In this document: one piece after another, positions 9,347 to 18,889 of the stretch
Position numbering within the stretch: the stretch's first letter is position 1
Layout: each line of letters begins with the position of its first letter
Origin: Leishmania donovani
Lineage: Eukaryota > Euglenozoa > Kinetoplastea > Trypanosomatida > Trypanosomatidae
Reading direction: 5' to 3'
NCBI RefSeq assembly: GCF_000227135.1
Contig: NC_018239.1
Span: 1-64,000, forward strand
Length of the DNA: 64,000 nucleotides
Position numbers and translations under genes: made by a program
Notes under the pieces: generated by a model
Seen by the model: only the letters and a program-made list of their open reading frames with translations
What the model was told of the DNA's origin: nothing
Databases searched by the model: none

Positions 9347-10618
9347 ATGGCACAGCCACAGGATAGCGCCAGTATTTCATCCGATGAGCTAGTGGTCTGG
9401 AGAGCTGCTGAGCGAGTGAGGCAAGGCGCCTCTTTACAGCTCTCACGGGTAGCTCGCTGTATCGCCTCTGCCACGAAACTGTTGAAGGTGGAAGCAAAAG
9501 TTATGGAGCGAGTTTGCGGGGACACTATTGTGTTTGGCCCTATTCGCGGCCACGCCGCTGACTTTGCGAACATTCTACTAACGAAGGTGCTTCCGAATCG
9601 TTGCGTCAAAAATATTGTGTTCTTGGGCAACTACATCGATGGTGCACACCAATCGCTGGGTGTCCTGTTCCTGATCGCGGCGCTTATTGTGTGCTCTCGG
9701 TTCCACATTGTACCTCTGATCGGCAAGCATGAAATGATGTACCCTATCCAGCCGGAGACCTTTGGTTCTCTTCGGAACGAGATGCTTCTGTGCTGCACGC
9801 GCCGACGCCAGCCGCTGGAGCAGTACGAGAGTATCATGAAGGAATTCTTTTCTGTTCTCCCCATTGCGTGCGTGGTCGAGAACAGGTTCTTCTGCGTCGC
9901 CGGCGGGCCCTCCTCGAAGTTTCGCACACTGGAGGAGATCGAGCTGATAACATTGACGCAGGATGCGTCGAAAGAATTTGCCTTGAATAAGCCTATGGAC
10001 GAGGATGAGGAGCGCATCGCTGACGGGAGCGCTTTTGTCGCCTCACAGGAGAACGAGCTCGCGTTCCGCTATACGTTCAATGCTGCCTGCAACTTCCTGA
10101 GCCGCAACAAATTGGCGATGCTTATCGTTGGCATGGAGTACCATATGAGTCTCCCAGACTACGACAGCTTTGCTCGCCCGAATCATTACAAGGAATCAAT
10201 CTACTTCCCCGGATACATGCTAGGCCGCATCCACCCCGAGACGCAGTTGCCGGCAGTGCTGTCGATGTTCTCTGCCCCGTCGTTCTGCGGTGTGAACCGC
10301 AACAACGCGTGCATTGCAGAAATTGCAGATAACCGGCTGGTGGTGCAGGAGCTGGGAGTTTATGCGAAGCGCCCTCTTGTGTCACCCGGCACGCAAGACC
10401 ATGCCTTCTCGTGGGCGCAACCGATGCTGGAGCGTGCAGTCGTGGTCATCGCCCGAGATATTATTCGGGGGGTCGTCAAGGAGGATGCAGCAACTGATGA
10501 CGATGCTCACCGTAAGCGGCTGGAGGAGGTTGCCGTGTCGAAAATGCGGCGCATGTGTATGCTACTGCGGGCGCACGACCTCCCTCTCCCTGATGTGCCC
10601 AAGCTGGCGTTCAACTGA
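9347..10618 (+). CDS. PPP-family pseudophosphatase (degenerate Ser/Thr phosphatase fold)
   Basis: The 423-residue protein follows the order of motifs of a PP1/PP2A-type phosphatase, yet the catalytic positions are replaced. GDxHG reads GPIRGH (64-69). GDYVDRG reads GNYIDGA (94-100). GNHE reads GKHE (126-129). The later HGG position reads AGG (in FCVAGGPSS) and RAHQ reads GMEY. The structural SAPNYCG motif survives as SAPSFCG. All six usual metal ligands (two Asp, one Asn, three His) therefore appear lost, so hydrolysis is unlikely and a scaffolding or regulatory role is inferred. The start at 9347 was chosen because an upstream in-frame ATG (9275) lies in the splice pyrimidine tract; a 9-codon out-of-frame uORF begins at 9337. 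Confidence 0.75.
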   Translation: MAQPQDSASISSDELVVWRAAERVRQGASLQLSRVARCIASATKLLKVEAKVMERVCGDTIVFGPIRGHAADFANILLTKVLPNRCVKNIVFLGNYIDGAHQSLGVLFLIAALIVCSRFHIVPLIGKHEMMYPIQPETFGSLRNEMLLCCTRRRQPLEQYESIMKEFFSVLPIACVVENRFFCVAGGPSSKFRTLEEIELITLTQDASKEFALNKPMDEDEERIADGSAFVASQENELAFRYTFNAACNFLSRNKLAMLIVGMEYHMSLPDYDSFARPNHYKESIYFPGYMLGRIHPETQLPAVLSMFSAPSFCGVNRNNACIAEIADNRLVVQELGVYAKRPLVSPGTQDHAFSWAQPMLERAVVVIARDIIRGVVKEDAATDDDAHRKRLEEVAVSKMRRMCMLLRAHDLPLPDVPKLAFN

Positions 10619-11419
10619 TGCCGCTACAGCGCTTTTTCGAGGTGTTTGTGTGCTGTGTGGAAGTCGGTTGCTGCGTGTACAGCCATTCTTCTAGCGTGGT
10701 CGACCACGCTGCCTAACATACACCCTGAGTGCCGGCGTCTACGCTCATGCGTGATGGGATGTGGCATTATGCCACACCTCCTTTTTTTGTCGTATGTGTC
10801 TGTGTCCTGTGGTTTGTGAACGCAATAGCATTGTGTTGCGTAGTGCCCTGCTCACGTCTATTGCCGTCGTGCACATTTCTGGGTTCGCGTGAATGCCAAT
10901 GAGAGAGCCTTCATCGTATGTGCGTGTGTCGGTGTGAGCACGTATGCTCTCGTTTACTTACTATGCGTGGCTGCTAGAGAAAAGGCACCGTCTACGGTAG
11001 ATGTCTCGCTGAGAGGTTTACGATTGAGTTTTACAACACGTGGGCTTTGCTTGTCGGGAGTGAACTCCTTGTCTAGGTAGCGGTGCGCCGGCTCTGTGCA
11101 CAGGGCGGAAGAACCTCGCGCAGGTGCTATGGTGCCTGCCTTGAAAGAGAAACGGTTGGCGCTCTCTTCTTCTGACGCACGGAGAGTGCCACTCCACCAT
11201 TGCTCTCAATCGACATATCCCAAGCTCTCATCTCTAAGTCTCCAACTCGTTTGTCCGACGTCACTCACTGTCACACGTTATATCACAACGATGCAGGTTG
11301 CTCCTCGTGACGTGAGCGTACGTACTCCCTACCCCTGCGCCTTGACTTTATCGTGCAAACGTTTTTCTTTCCGCTACCATTTTACCAGTAAAAACTACGG
11401 AAAAGTTGCGTCGTGAACC
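10619..11419 (+). other. Spacer between the pseudophosphatase and isochorismatase genes
   Basis: Eight hundred bases hold no frame with an ATG and coding bias. TG-rich patches occur near 10790-10830 and 10915-10945. A pyrimidine tract at 11361-11386 belongs to the next gene. Confidence 0.5.
11361..11388 (+). promoter_or_regulatory. Likely trans-splice acceptor for the isochorismatase-like gene
   Basis: A T/C-rich tract ends in an AG at 11387-11388, 31 bases before the ATG at 11420, with no ATG between. Confidence 0.55.
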
Positions 11420-11998
11420 ATGTCCCGCTTGATGCCGCATTACTCCAAGGGCAAGACGGCCTTCCTGTGTGTAGATCTCCAAGAGGCGTTTAGTAAGCGC
11501 ATCGAGAATTTCGCCAATTGCGTGTTCGTTGCCAACCGGCTGGCACGCCTGCATGAGGTGGTGCCCGAGAACACCAAGTACATTGTCACAGAGCATTATC
11601 CGAAGGGTCTTGGCCGCATCGTGCCGGAGATTACCTTGCCCAAAACCGCCCACCTGATCGAGAAGACTCGCTTCTCGTGTGTCGTGCCACAGGTGGAGGA
11701 GCTGCTGGAGGACGTGGACAATGCTGTCGTCTTTGGTATTGAGGGCCATGCCTGCATCCTGCAGACAGTGGCTGACCTCCTGGACATGAACAAGCGTGTG
11801 TTCCTTCCAAAGGACGGCCTGGGCAGCCAAAAGAAGACAGACTTTAAGGCCGCGATAAAGTTGATGAGTTCGTGGGGCCCCAACTGCGAGATCACTACCT
11901 CTGAGTCGATTCTGCTTCAGATGACAAAGGATGCCATGGACCCTAACTTCAAGAGGATTTCGAAGCTGCTGAAGGAGGAACCTCCGATCCCGCTCTGA
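11420..11998 (+). CDS. Isochorismatase-like cysteine hydrolase
   Basis: A 192-residue single-domain protein of the isochorismatase/nicotinamidase superfamily, closest in layout to eukaryotic ISOC1/ISOC2. The catalytic triad is visible: Asp19 in FLCVDLQEAF, Lys82 in LIEKTRFSC, and Cys112 in the GIEGHAC segment that carries the nucleophile. The Trp/His metal-binding motif of nicotinamidases is not evident, which argues against nicotinamide deamidation. Its substrate is unknown. Some trypanosomatid orthologues carry the historical label mar1, which I would not treat as functional evidence. No targeting signal is evident. The start is the first ATG after a convincing acceptor. Confidence 0.88.
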   Translation: MSRLMPHYSKGKTAFLCVDLQEAFSKRIENFANCVFVANRLARLHEVVPENTKYIVTEHYPKGLGRIVPEITLPKTAHLIEKTRFSCVVPQVEELLEDVDNAVVFGIEGHACILQTVADLLDMNKRVFLPKDGLGSQKKTDFKAAIKLMSSWGPNCEITTSESILLQMTKDAMDPNFKRISKLLKEEPPIPL

Positions 11999-12888
11999 GC
12001 AAGTGCACAGCAGACAAGGCTGCCGAGCATGCGAATGAGACGGAGAGGGTTTTGCGGAAGCAGTCCTGTAGCGGTCTTGTTGACGGCCGACCTTTCCTGC
12101 CTTCCAACTCTGTGCATAGCTCTGTTTCACGCTTGCTTGATAGTTTATGAAAAGCGACATCTGCGTCTTGCTGTCTTCGAACAAAAACTGAAAAAGTGTG
12201 TCGGATGCTCTTGAGGAAGCAGGCGTGTCGGTCACAACTAGTCTGTTTCTATGCTAGTACCAATGCATCTAGTGGCGTGTGCCCAATGAGCGCTCTCATC
12301 CGTTTTCGCGAGTGCAGAGAGACGCCTTTTCGGTGCTTTATTGCATTTCCTCGCGTCTTGTCTCAGGCTCGTCTATTTTTTTTTGTTGTTGTTCAGCACA
12401 TATTGCAGTATATCGGCGAATCGCCAGGGGGAGGAGGCTCTCCAGAATCCAATAACAGTGAGAAAAAATAGCAGCAAAGCTTCGGGCTCGGCGTACAGTC
12501 AGGCACGGATAGGTGGCGTGCAGGCGTGAGCTTCGAAAGCAAAGTAGGCTCTTGTTTTTGTTTTCATGACTAGCTGTACCCCCTTTATGGCGACTGTGCT
12601 GGGTAGAGTGTCGAACTTGCGTGGCTTGCTGTTGCAGCAGATTACCTAAGCAGTTCTCTCGTCCTGCGCACACCTCTTGCGTCTTTGTGTACTCCAATCG
12701 ACGGAACACGTCGAAAAACAACTACACGTTGGCGACCTTCTTTGTATGCCGTCATGCACACACGCTTCTCGCTAGCTTTCCTTCATTCTCCCAGCCATTT
12801 GTTTCTGTTCCTCTTTCTTTCTCCACCGATTACGCGCGACCTTGCGCACCGCTGCGCGGGTCGTCTGCATCAACCTGAAGTATTAAGA
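11999..12888 (+). other. Spacer before the coiled-coil gene
   Basis: The region contains UTR sequence with a T/G-rich patch near 12370-12395 and strong pyrimidine tracts at about 12774-12826. The downstream coding frame is open from 12685, but that part is pyrimidine-rich, Ser/Phe/Leu-encoding and precedes the likely acceptor AG at 12879-12880. Confidence 0.5.
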
Positions 12889-14619
12889 ATGAGCGGGGAG
12901 TTCTCACTGCTGCAGCACCTCGGCGTTACCGTCGACAAGTGTGATTCCTCCGCCGATCTCGCTCCTCCTACACATTCATCGAAGGCGACTTTTCGGGTGT
13001 GGGCACCGTCACAGCACCCGCCATCGAAGTGCTGTACAGCAGAGGAGACGTGCCAGGTTCTGGAGAAGAAGCGCAAGGGCGCCCACCCCTCGTATGCGGA
13101 TCCCACCGGGGAGGTGCTTCTACGTCGTAAAAATGGAGTGGAGGTTCAGTACATTGTGTACAACTCCAAGATTCCATCGGTCTATGGTATCAACAAGCGA
13201 CTTGCCGAGAAGAAGGCTGAGCGGGAGCGCGAGGAGAACTCCCCTTTGTTCAAATACGGTCTGGCACTAATCGAAGGCGAAGCTGGACAGAAGGAGGCGC
13301 GACGGGCGCTGCTGCAGGAACTGCGCCGGTGCAACCAGGAGCAGGCGCGTTTGAGCAAAGAGGAAGGACTTCGCGAGCGTGCTCGACGCTTAGCACACGA
13401 GCGCGCTGTTGTGCAGCACAACGCGGGCGAGGCAGCACGTGAGGAGGAGGATGCGACGCGGAAGAAAATGATGGATAGGGAAGCTGTGAGGGAAGCAGCA
13501 GTGAAAGCTCTCACCCTGCGAGAAGAGCGGCGAGCGGATGCAAATGTGGACGCGAGAGTTGTTGCGAGTGGATGGGACGGCAAGGACGAAGATGACCGCC
13601 GCCACCTCGCTGCAGTGGAGCGCACGCGACAGCTTGCCGAAGAGAACTTCCGTGCAGCGGAGCAGCGACGTGCGGAGCGCAAGGCGCAGGAGCAGGACGC
13701 GCGTGAAAGGGCACAAGCAGAGCGCATGGAACTGCAGAGGCAACTTGCACAGGAGCATGTGAAGGATCTGGAAAGGCACCGTCGCAACGCTGAGGCGTTG
13801 CGAGGTGCACAGGAGGCCGCGCGCGAGCGCCGTTCGAGGGCGAACGCCGCCGATGCGCACCTACAAGTGGTGCCGTCGGAGTCCCTCTTCGACGCAGTGG
13901 AAAGGCGACAGCGGGATGAAGCGATGCGGGCACAGCAGAAGCGGATGGAGGACATGGCCGTGAATGTGCGCCTGGCAGCGCAGAAACGAGCAAACGCGCA
14001 GGCCGAGAGGGATAGGGAGCGGCAGTACGCCGCAGAGTATGCCAAGGCAGAGTTGGAGAGCTTTCAGCGTGAAGTGGAGCACGCGCGCCAGAGACGCCAG
14101 CAGGAGCGTCTGGAGCTACAAGACGCAGCAGAGGCGGCTGCAAAGGTGCGACAGGCTCACGCAGACGCCGCACGACAGCGAGAGCAGTCGATGGCGCCCC
14201 TTTTCTTCTGGCCAGCGTCGCAGTCACCGGGGGCCGAGAAGGCCAAGATAGCTGAAACTCGTCGCTTTCGCGAGGACCTTCGCCGACAGGCCGAAAAAAA
14301 GCGCGACGAGCGTGCTCAGGAAGAGGAAGCGGAACGGGCGAGGGAACGCGCACTCATTGAGTACGATACTCGATCAGCGCAGGAGGCTGTAGAGCGTGAG
14401 CGCAAGGAGACGAGAGAAAAAGCAGAGCACCTCCGGCGCATTTTGGAGGCGCAGATCGCACAGAAGCGCAAAGGAACCGTTGGGGACCGGCAAGCATGTG
14501 CCGCTGTGGATGTATCACACGTGCCCGTTACGAAAGCAATGATACTGTACCGTTGCCCCGTGACTGGAGAACTTCTGCCTGCCAGCGCTTACGACTTTGG
14601 CGTTCAGCGAGGACGTTAG
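12889..14619 (+). CDS. Charged coiled-coil protein, 576 aa (possible cytoskeletal)
   Basis: Residues about 100-540 are an extended Glu/Arg/Ala/Gln-rich helix, of the kind found in trichohyalin-like and flagellar microtubule-associated proteins. The first 100 residues are mixed and contain a DPTGE motif and a short basic stretch. The C-terminus carries a compact non-helical tail with YRCPVTGELLPASAYDFG that could be a binding motif. No catalytic domain is seen. Repeated RxxE patterns suggest a single alpha helix or coiled coil rather than a globular fold. A flagellar or subpellicular role is plausible in a trypanosomatid but not shown. The ATG lies 9 bases after the probable splice acceptor, so the 5' UTR would be very short. 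Confidence 0.75.
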   Translation: MSGEFSLLQHLGVTVDKCDSSADLAPPTHSSKATFRVWAPSQHPPSKCCTAEETCQVLEKKRKGAHPSYADPTGEVLLRRKNGVEVQYIVYNSKIPSVYGINKRLAEKKAEREREENSPLFKYGLALIEGEAGQKEARRALLQELRRCNQEQARLSKEEGLRERARRLAHERAVVQHNAGEAAREEEDATRKKMMDREAVREAAVKALTLREERRADANVDARVVASGWDGKDEDDRRHLAAVERTRQLAEENFRAAEQRRAERKAQEQDARERAQAERMELQRQLAQEHVKDLERHRRNAEALRGAQEAARERRSRANAADAHLQVVPSESLFDAVERRQRDEAMRAQQKRMEDMAVNVRLAAQKRANAQAERDRERQYAAEYAKAELESFQREVEHARQRRQQERLELQDAAEAAAKVRQAHADAARQREQSMAPLFFWPASQSPGAEKAKIAETRRFREDLRRQAEKKRDERAQEEEAERARERALIEYDTRSAQEAVERERKETREKAEHLRRILEAQIAQKRKGTVGDRQACAAVDVSHVPVTKAMILYRCPVTGELLPASAYDFGVQRGR

Positions 14620-15363
14620 GGACCGTGCGTCTTGCGTGACCGTGACCGGCTGTGCTGCATGGACTTCATGCTGAGGTTCTCGCACCCCTTCTCCGTTTAA
14701 TAGTGGCGGCACGTGCACATTTGGAAGCAATAAAGGCGAGTGCGAGCGTACAGTGAAGGAGGTAAGGAGGGGCGCCATGATGTAGCAGGCTTCCTTGTTG
14801 CGCCATGCTGGCGCCTGTAGAACTTTTTAGATCGTGCACATGTACACGCCCTTACCGTTCCCTTAGACGAAAAAGAATCAACGACCCGGAAAAAAAAGCA
14901 GCTGCCGGAAGAGGTAGCAGAAAAGAAGCTCCCCAGACTTGTGGTGTCCATTTGCTGTAGAGGACTCTGCTGGAGATCAACGGGGCGGCAGTGCACCAGG
15001 CACTCTGCAAGCGCAGCTTTTTCTCTCGTCAGAAGGTTCGGTGAGCCTTTGTGTGTGTGTCCCCCTGCGCACTTCGTCCACTACGCTCTCTACCGGTCGC
15101 TCTGTCAAACATGCGTCTCTTTGTTCACAGACGTCACGCGCTGCTTTACTTTGCAACCACAAAGCTGGGCACACACACGAAAGCGGTTGCATACGACTTG
15201 GCAGACACTCGAGAGCAGGCTAGGAGGAAAGCGAATACACGAAGTCGCCATCAAGGCGGCGCGCACGCTTAGTGGCTGCTTGGTATATTCCGTCTGTGGG
15301 CTGGCTCTCTCTCGTCGTGACGCGTTCGCCACCGTGGCTGCAGCAGAGGCACGATCGACGCTC
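14620..15363 (+). other. Spacer between the coiled-coil gene and a short membrane-protein gene
   Basis: The sequence has mixed UTR character. A pyrimidine-rich stretch at about 15300-15340 may serve the short downstream gene. The frame of that gene is open upstream to about 14941, but the predicted peptide there is Cys/Ser/Leu-rich and pyrimidine-driven, so I regard it as UTR. A 53-codon ATG frame at 15111-15272 is not convincing. Confidence 0.45.
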
Positions 15364-15636
15364 ATGGACCTATGCGGTACCGATGTCGTTCCCTTTCAAG
15401 GCGTGCGGTTGGGGACTACCCCAACAGAGGACTTCTACTTAACGACTCTTGAGAAGAAACTGTTGCGGATGTCGGCGATGGAGCAGCTGCGCGCGTGCTG
15501 TTTTGCTGACCCCCCGCTGCCTACTGCGCGTGATGGTGGCGAGCAGTCGCTCCTGTGGTGCGTGCTGAGCGAATCGGTGCGCGTGTTTTTGTCTCTGATG
15601 TTGTTTCTGTGCCTCGTGGCGCACCTCCTCAACTGA
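15364..15636 (+). CDS. Putative tail-anchored membrane protein, 90 aa
   Basis: The frame encodes a soluble N-terminal part of about 65 residues, followed by a strongly hydrophobic C-terminal segment (VRVFLSLMLFLCLVAHLL) that ends two residues before the stop. This is the layout of a tail-anchored protein. The first ATG after the pyrimidine tract is used. I do not recognise the family, and a longer N-terminus is possible if the acceptor lies further upstream. Its small size and lack of homology cues keep confidence moderate. Confidence 0.5.
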   Translation: MDLCGTDVVPFQGVRLGTTPTEDFYLTTLEKKLLRMSAMEQLRACCFADPPLPTARDGGEQSLLWCVLSESVRVFLSLMLFLCLVAHLLN

Positions 15637-16129
15637 CGACAGATCCATCCAGATGACGTCGATACCCTCACTTATCTTGGCAGAGGGTTGCGCGCGCTTC
15701 TTTTCGTTGCCATTGTCTTGCTCTGCTCACTGCTCGCTTTCTTTCCTGCTCAGTGCGTTGCTCTGTGGAATTCGGTGGTCACAGCGTTAGCTTCCCTTGT
15801 GTTGGCTTGGCGGCGCAATCGTAGCGTGCGCGCTGGCGGGTCGGACAGCTGGTTTTCTGTCAGTCACATCTGACTTCAGGGCTGCATGTCATCAAACTCC
15901 AGTGGTGATGTGCATCAAGCGTTGCTGCATGTCTTCGACAGGAAAGCGCAGCTCCTCGGATGATTCTCCGCCGTCTGCTGTATGGTTTCACTCGTGTACC
16001 TTGTTTTTCCCGATCTTCTCCCGTGCCGCTTTTCTTCCCTCTCCTCTTGGTACCACAAGGACCCCACTGGGCTTGCCAGGGCGATTCGCTGAGCCACGAC
16101 CCACTCTACACGCTGCCAGTAGCGCAAAC
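15637..16129 (+). other. Spacer before the 205-residue gene
   Basis: It is rich in pyrimidines, with the main tract at 16000-16048 and an acceptor-like AG at 16058-16059. The downstream frame is open from about 15797, but the upstream part is interpreted as 5' UTR. Confidence 0.5.
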
Positions 16130-16747
16130 ATGCAATCCGTGCTTCCCTACACCACGAACCCGGCGCAGATTGTGTCAATCGAGAAGCTCAAGCTCATAAA
16201 CCCTTCCTCAGCAGCTGCGACCGGGCCGTATGTGAATGTGCGGAATCCGAAACTGGTTGTCGGAGGGCTTCTGCACAACTGGGATGCAGAAGCGGCGCAC
16301 GCGCTTCTTAACGCTCCAAAGTCCGTGCAGACGTGGGACCTGTCTTGGACGGAGGACGAGACGAACTGGGAAGAGCGGGTGCACCGCTGCACCTACCCAG
16401 AGGAAGTAGAGGACCTACTGCCGGCAAAGTGGATCGGCTACCGTGTCCAGAGCGATGTGGATGAGACCCTGGCGCGCGTTTGCAAGTTGTGCACGGCGCT
16501 GGTGGACAGGTTCGTTTCGCTCTCGCAGGGCAACAACGCGAACGTGTCTACTGCTAAGTGGCGCCAGCGTCAGGCTCTGTATGACAGGCTCGGCGCCGTG
16601 ATGGAGCTACTGGAAGCGTCCGTTGGCGAAGCGATCCCCATTCTGAAGCTGAAGGACCCAGAGTTCATCCAAAACTGCTGGCGCCAGATGCAGGATGATG
16701 AGCGAGTAGAAATTATGTCTGTCCTGGGGACCAAAGATTACGACTAG
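16130..16747 (+). CDS. Conserved-looking hypothetical protein, 205 aa
   Basis: I do not recognise a named domain. The protein begins with a hydrophilic segment, then PKLVVGGLLHNWDAEAAHALL and a Trp-rich stretch (TWDLSWTEDETNWEERVHRC) near residues 65-85. A mainly helical C-terminal half (about 110-200) contains KLCTALVDRFVSLSQG and a cluster of acidic and basic residues. No signal peptide or membrane span is seen. The start is the first ATG after a strong pyrimidine tract; an upstream in-frame extension exists but precedes the AG. The GC-rich codon bias supports a real gene. Confidence 0.7.
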   Translation: MQSVLPYTTNPAQIVSIEKLKLINPSSAAATGPYVNVRNPKLVVGGLLHNWDAEAAHALLNAPKSVQTWDLSWTEDETNWEERVHRCTYPEEVEDLLPAKWIGYRVQSDVDETLARVCKLCTALVDRFVSLSQGNNANVSTAKWRQRQALYDRLGAVMELLEASVGEAIPILKLKDPEFIQNCWRQMQDDERVEIMSVLGTKDYD

Positions 16748-17306
16748 TCCTGCAATGCTGGGGCCACGCCCCTCCGGCCTTTATCTTCGCTTTCTCATAT
16801 GTTTCGCACTACAGAAGAGCCGACCGCCTGCTGGTCGGCTGCTGCAGGAGGCGGGTGTCTTCATTGCAACTGCGACAGGGACTCTGGAGGGACGAGGAAC
16901 GCCTCATTTTGTTTTGTTGTTGCACACTTCAATCGCTAGAGCGAGCAGCGTGATGCTCGTATTTGATGATTTTGTTTCTCCCTTTTTTAGATGTCGATGC
17001 CGAGCGCACTCCGTACTCAAGGAAAGAGGTAGCGTTTTGTAGCCGGATGATGTGCTCGCGTCTGTTTCACGAATCTCTGGGCATAGTTATCATCTCCCCG
17101 TCGCGTTCTTCTGCTTCGCCGGCCCTGGTAATCGCCGATGCCTTTTACTCTGCGATGCGACTGCACGTCATGCTGGCAGTGCCATTCGTACAACCAAAGT
17201 TTGCTTCTATTATCCCGATTCTTCTCCGCGCTGTGCCGCTGTTGCCCCCTTCATGGCCGCTTTTGCATTTCGCAGGTGCATTAGTGACCTTTCATGACGT
17301 TCAGCA
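16748..17306 (+). other. Spacer before the helical-repeat gene
   Basis: Contains UTR sequence, including a short inverted motif near 16818-16840 (gaccgcctgctggtcgg) that could form a small hairpin. Two acceptor-like AGs (near 17276 and 17304) precede the next gene, and an ATG at 17294 opens a short out-of-frame uORF that overlaps its start. Confidence 0.4.
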
Positions 17307-18752
17307 ATGCGCTGTTTTACAGCCCGCCTCCAGCTGCTCACGTTTGAGACACTTCTTTGCGGAGCGCATGGCGTGTTGCCGCCTCCGACACGTCTTGCTG
17401 CGGCATGTGCGCGCGCCAAGGAGGAGTTTGCATCGCAGTGCAGCACGAGCGCTCCGCCGCCAACGATGCTGGCAACGGCTGTTGTAGCTACCCACCTGCT
17501 GCACAACAACCTCAGAGACGCCGCGGCGGTGCTTGCGTCACATCCTTGTCAGCAGCAGGTTCTGGAGGGAGTGCGGGACTATGTGAGGCAACATCCTGGC
17601 GTGTTTTCGGTGTCTACGCTGACCGGTATGCTAGAGGAGGCACGATGCGTGAGTGAGGGCGCTGCGGCTACCTTTCTGCGCGCAGCCGTCGATGAGTTTC
17701 TTCACGGCTCATCTGCTGCATCTACAGAGGTAGACGAGGCGACTACGTGGGATGCGCAGCGCGAGAACTTGCGCTCCCTCGTGCTGCGACACATTCGCTT
17801 TTACCCCGCCTGTGCATCCTTTCTTCTGGGCTCCCTCTGCGCAGTAAGCCGTGGATGCGCAGGGGACCGCGAAGACGTCGTCGAGGTAATGCAGCTCGCC
17901 ATGCGTGAGCGCTCGATGAATCCGCGGGACTTTGGTGGCGTTCTGGATATCGTGTGGAAATCAAGAGAGCCGCGGCGCATCGCGATGATGTGGGCGTGGA
18001 TGCAGCACACATCTGCCTGCTGGGATGTTCGCGCGGCTTCGATCGCCATCATGGCGTTTTCGGAGCTTCATCAAATGGACGAGGCGGTAGCGTGCATGCA
18101 GAAGCTTGCGGAGGCAGACGGTGACCCGACAATCGACGCTCAGGTTGCCTTTGTAAGGTTCCTAGGGGCGCGAACACCCTCCCTGCTTCAGTATGCAACT
18201 CAGCTGGTGCTTCATTGGCACCCCTCAGGCGAGCGGCTGTGGCGCGGGGAGCCCCAGGCCGTCGGAATGGAGCTGGTGAAAATCTGCTGCGCGTGCGGCG
18301 AGCGTAAATTAGCTGTGGAGATGCTTGAACAGATGGTGGCGACGAACGCAGGTGTGCCAGCAGAGCTAGAGGCGTTTATGCTGCGGCCAGGTGCTGCTGC
18401 CCTCGGTGAGCATCACAGTGCATCGGTGGCTACTAACAAGACGCTGCAGGAATTATTCATTGACGTTCCGTTGCACCTGCCCAACCTGGGAGAGCAACCA
18501 GCACTTGTCGGACTTCTGCTTTCTCTAGGCATGGCTACCAACCGCCTTCCAGAAGTGTACGATGCGCTGGAGAAGGCGTCGTTGACGCCTGCCAACTTTC
18601 AAGGCGCGCTTGGCTACTTTACGACGGGAAGTGCTGTGAAGGCAGCGAGTCCTATCGCCGTGCTCGCCTGCGTGCGCGAGGCTGGTGCGCGAACAGGCCA
18701 TAAAGTTCCCAAAGAGATGGAGTCGTGGCTGCAGCTAGCGACAGAGATGTAG
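17307..18752 (+). CDS. Helical-repeat protein, PPR-like (probably mitochondrial)
   Basis: The 481-residue protein is all-helical in appearance. Repeating helix pairs of about 35 residues, as in pentatricopeptide repeat proteins, are suggested by segments such as RIAMMWAWMQHTSACWD near 235, AIMAFSELHQMDEAVACMQKL near 250, and ELVKICCACGERKLAVEMLE near 330. The N-terminus is basic, with Arg, Cys and Leu residues and no acidic residues in the first 35, compatible with mitochondrial import. Trypanosomatid PPR proteins act in mitochondrial RNA processing and mitoribosomes. The repeats are degenerate, so a TPR-like or other helical-repeat fold is possible. An alternative start is the ATG at 17466. 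Confidence 0.6.
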   Translation: MRCFTARLQLLTFETLLCGAHGVLPPPTRLAAACARAKEEFASQCSTSAPPPTMLATAVVATHLLHNNLRDAAAVLASHPCQQQVLEGVRDYVRQHPGVFSVSTLTGMLEEARCVSEGAAATFLRAAVDEFLHGSSAASTEVDEATTWDAQRENLRSLVLRHIRFYPACASFLLGSLCAVSRGCAGDREDVVEVMQLAMRERSMNPRDFGGVLDIVWKSREPRRIAMMWAWMQHTSACWDVRAASIAIMAFSELHQMDEAVACMQKLAEADGDPTIDAQVAFVRFLGARTPSLLQYATQLVLHWHPSGERLWRGEPQAVGMELVKICCACGERKLAVEMLEQMVATNAGVPAELEAFMLRPGAAALGEHHSASVATNKTLQELFIDVPLHLPNLGEQPALVGLLLSLGMATNRLPEVYDALEKASLTPANFQGALGYFTTGSAVKAASPIAVLACVREAGARTGHKVPKEMESWLQLATEM

Positions 18753-18889
18753 GCCGAGAAGGTCTAAGGGAGAATGCGCATCAGTCGGTTGTGTCTTACC
18801 CTTTGCTGTGACGACGGCTAGAGGCAAAGCTGCTTTGAGAGTGGCGTTGGCCTCTGCCTGCACGAACGTGAGGTGCCCAGCGCATTCTG

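Noticed and set aside
11420..11998. Nicotinamidase as the function of the isochorismatase-like gene
   Set aside because: The catalytic triad is there but the metal-binding Asp/His cluster of nicotinamidases is not evident, so the narrower function is not supported.
13182..14353. Two long minus-strand frames (287 and 280 codons)
   Set aside because: They lie opposite the coiled-coil gene. The high GC at codon ends of that gene leaves antisense frames open; the predicted peptides are Ser/Arg/Ala strings with no domain.
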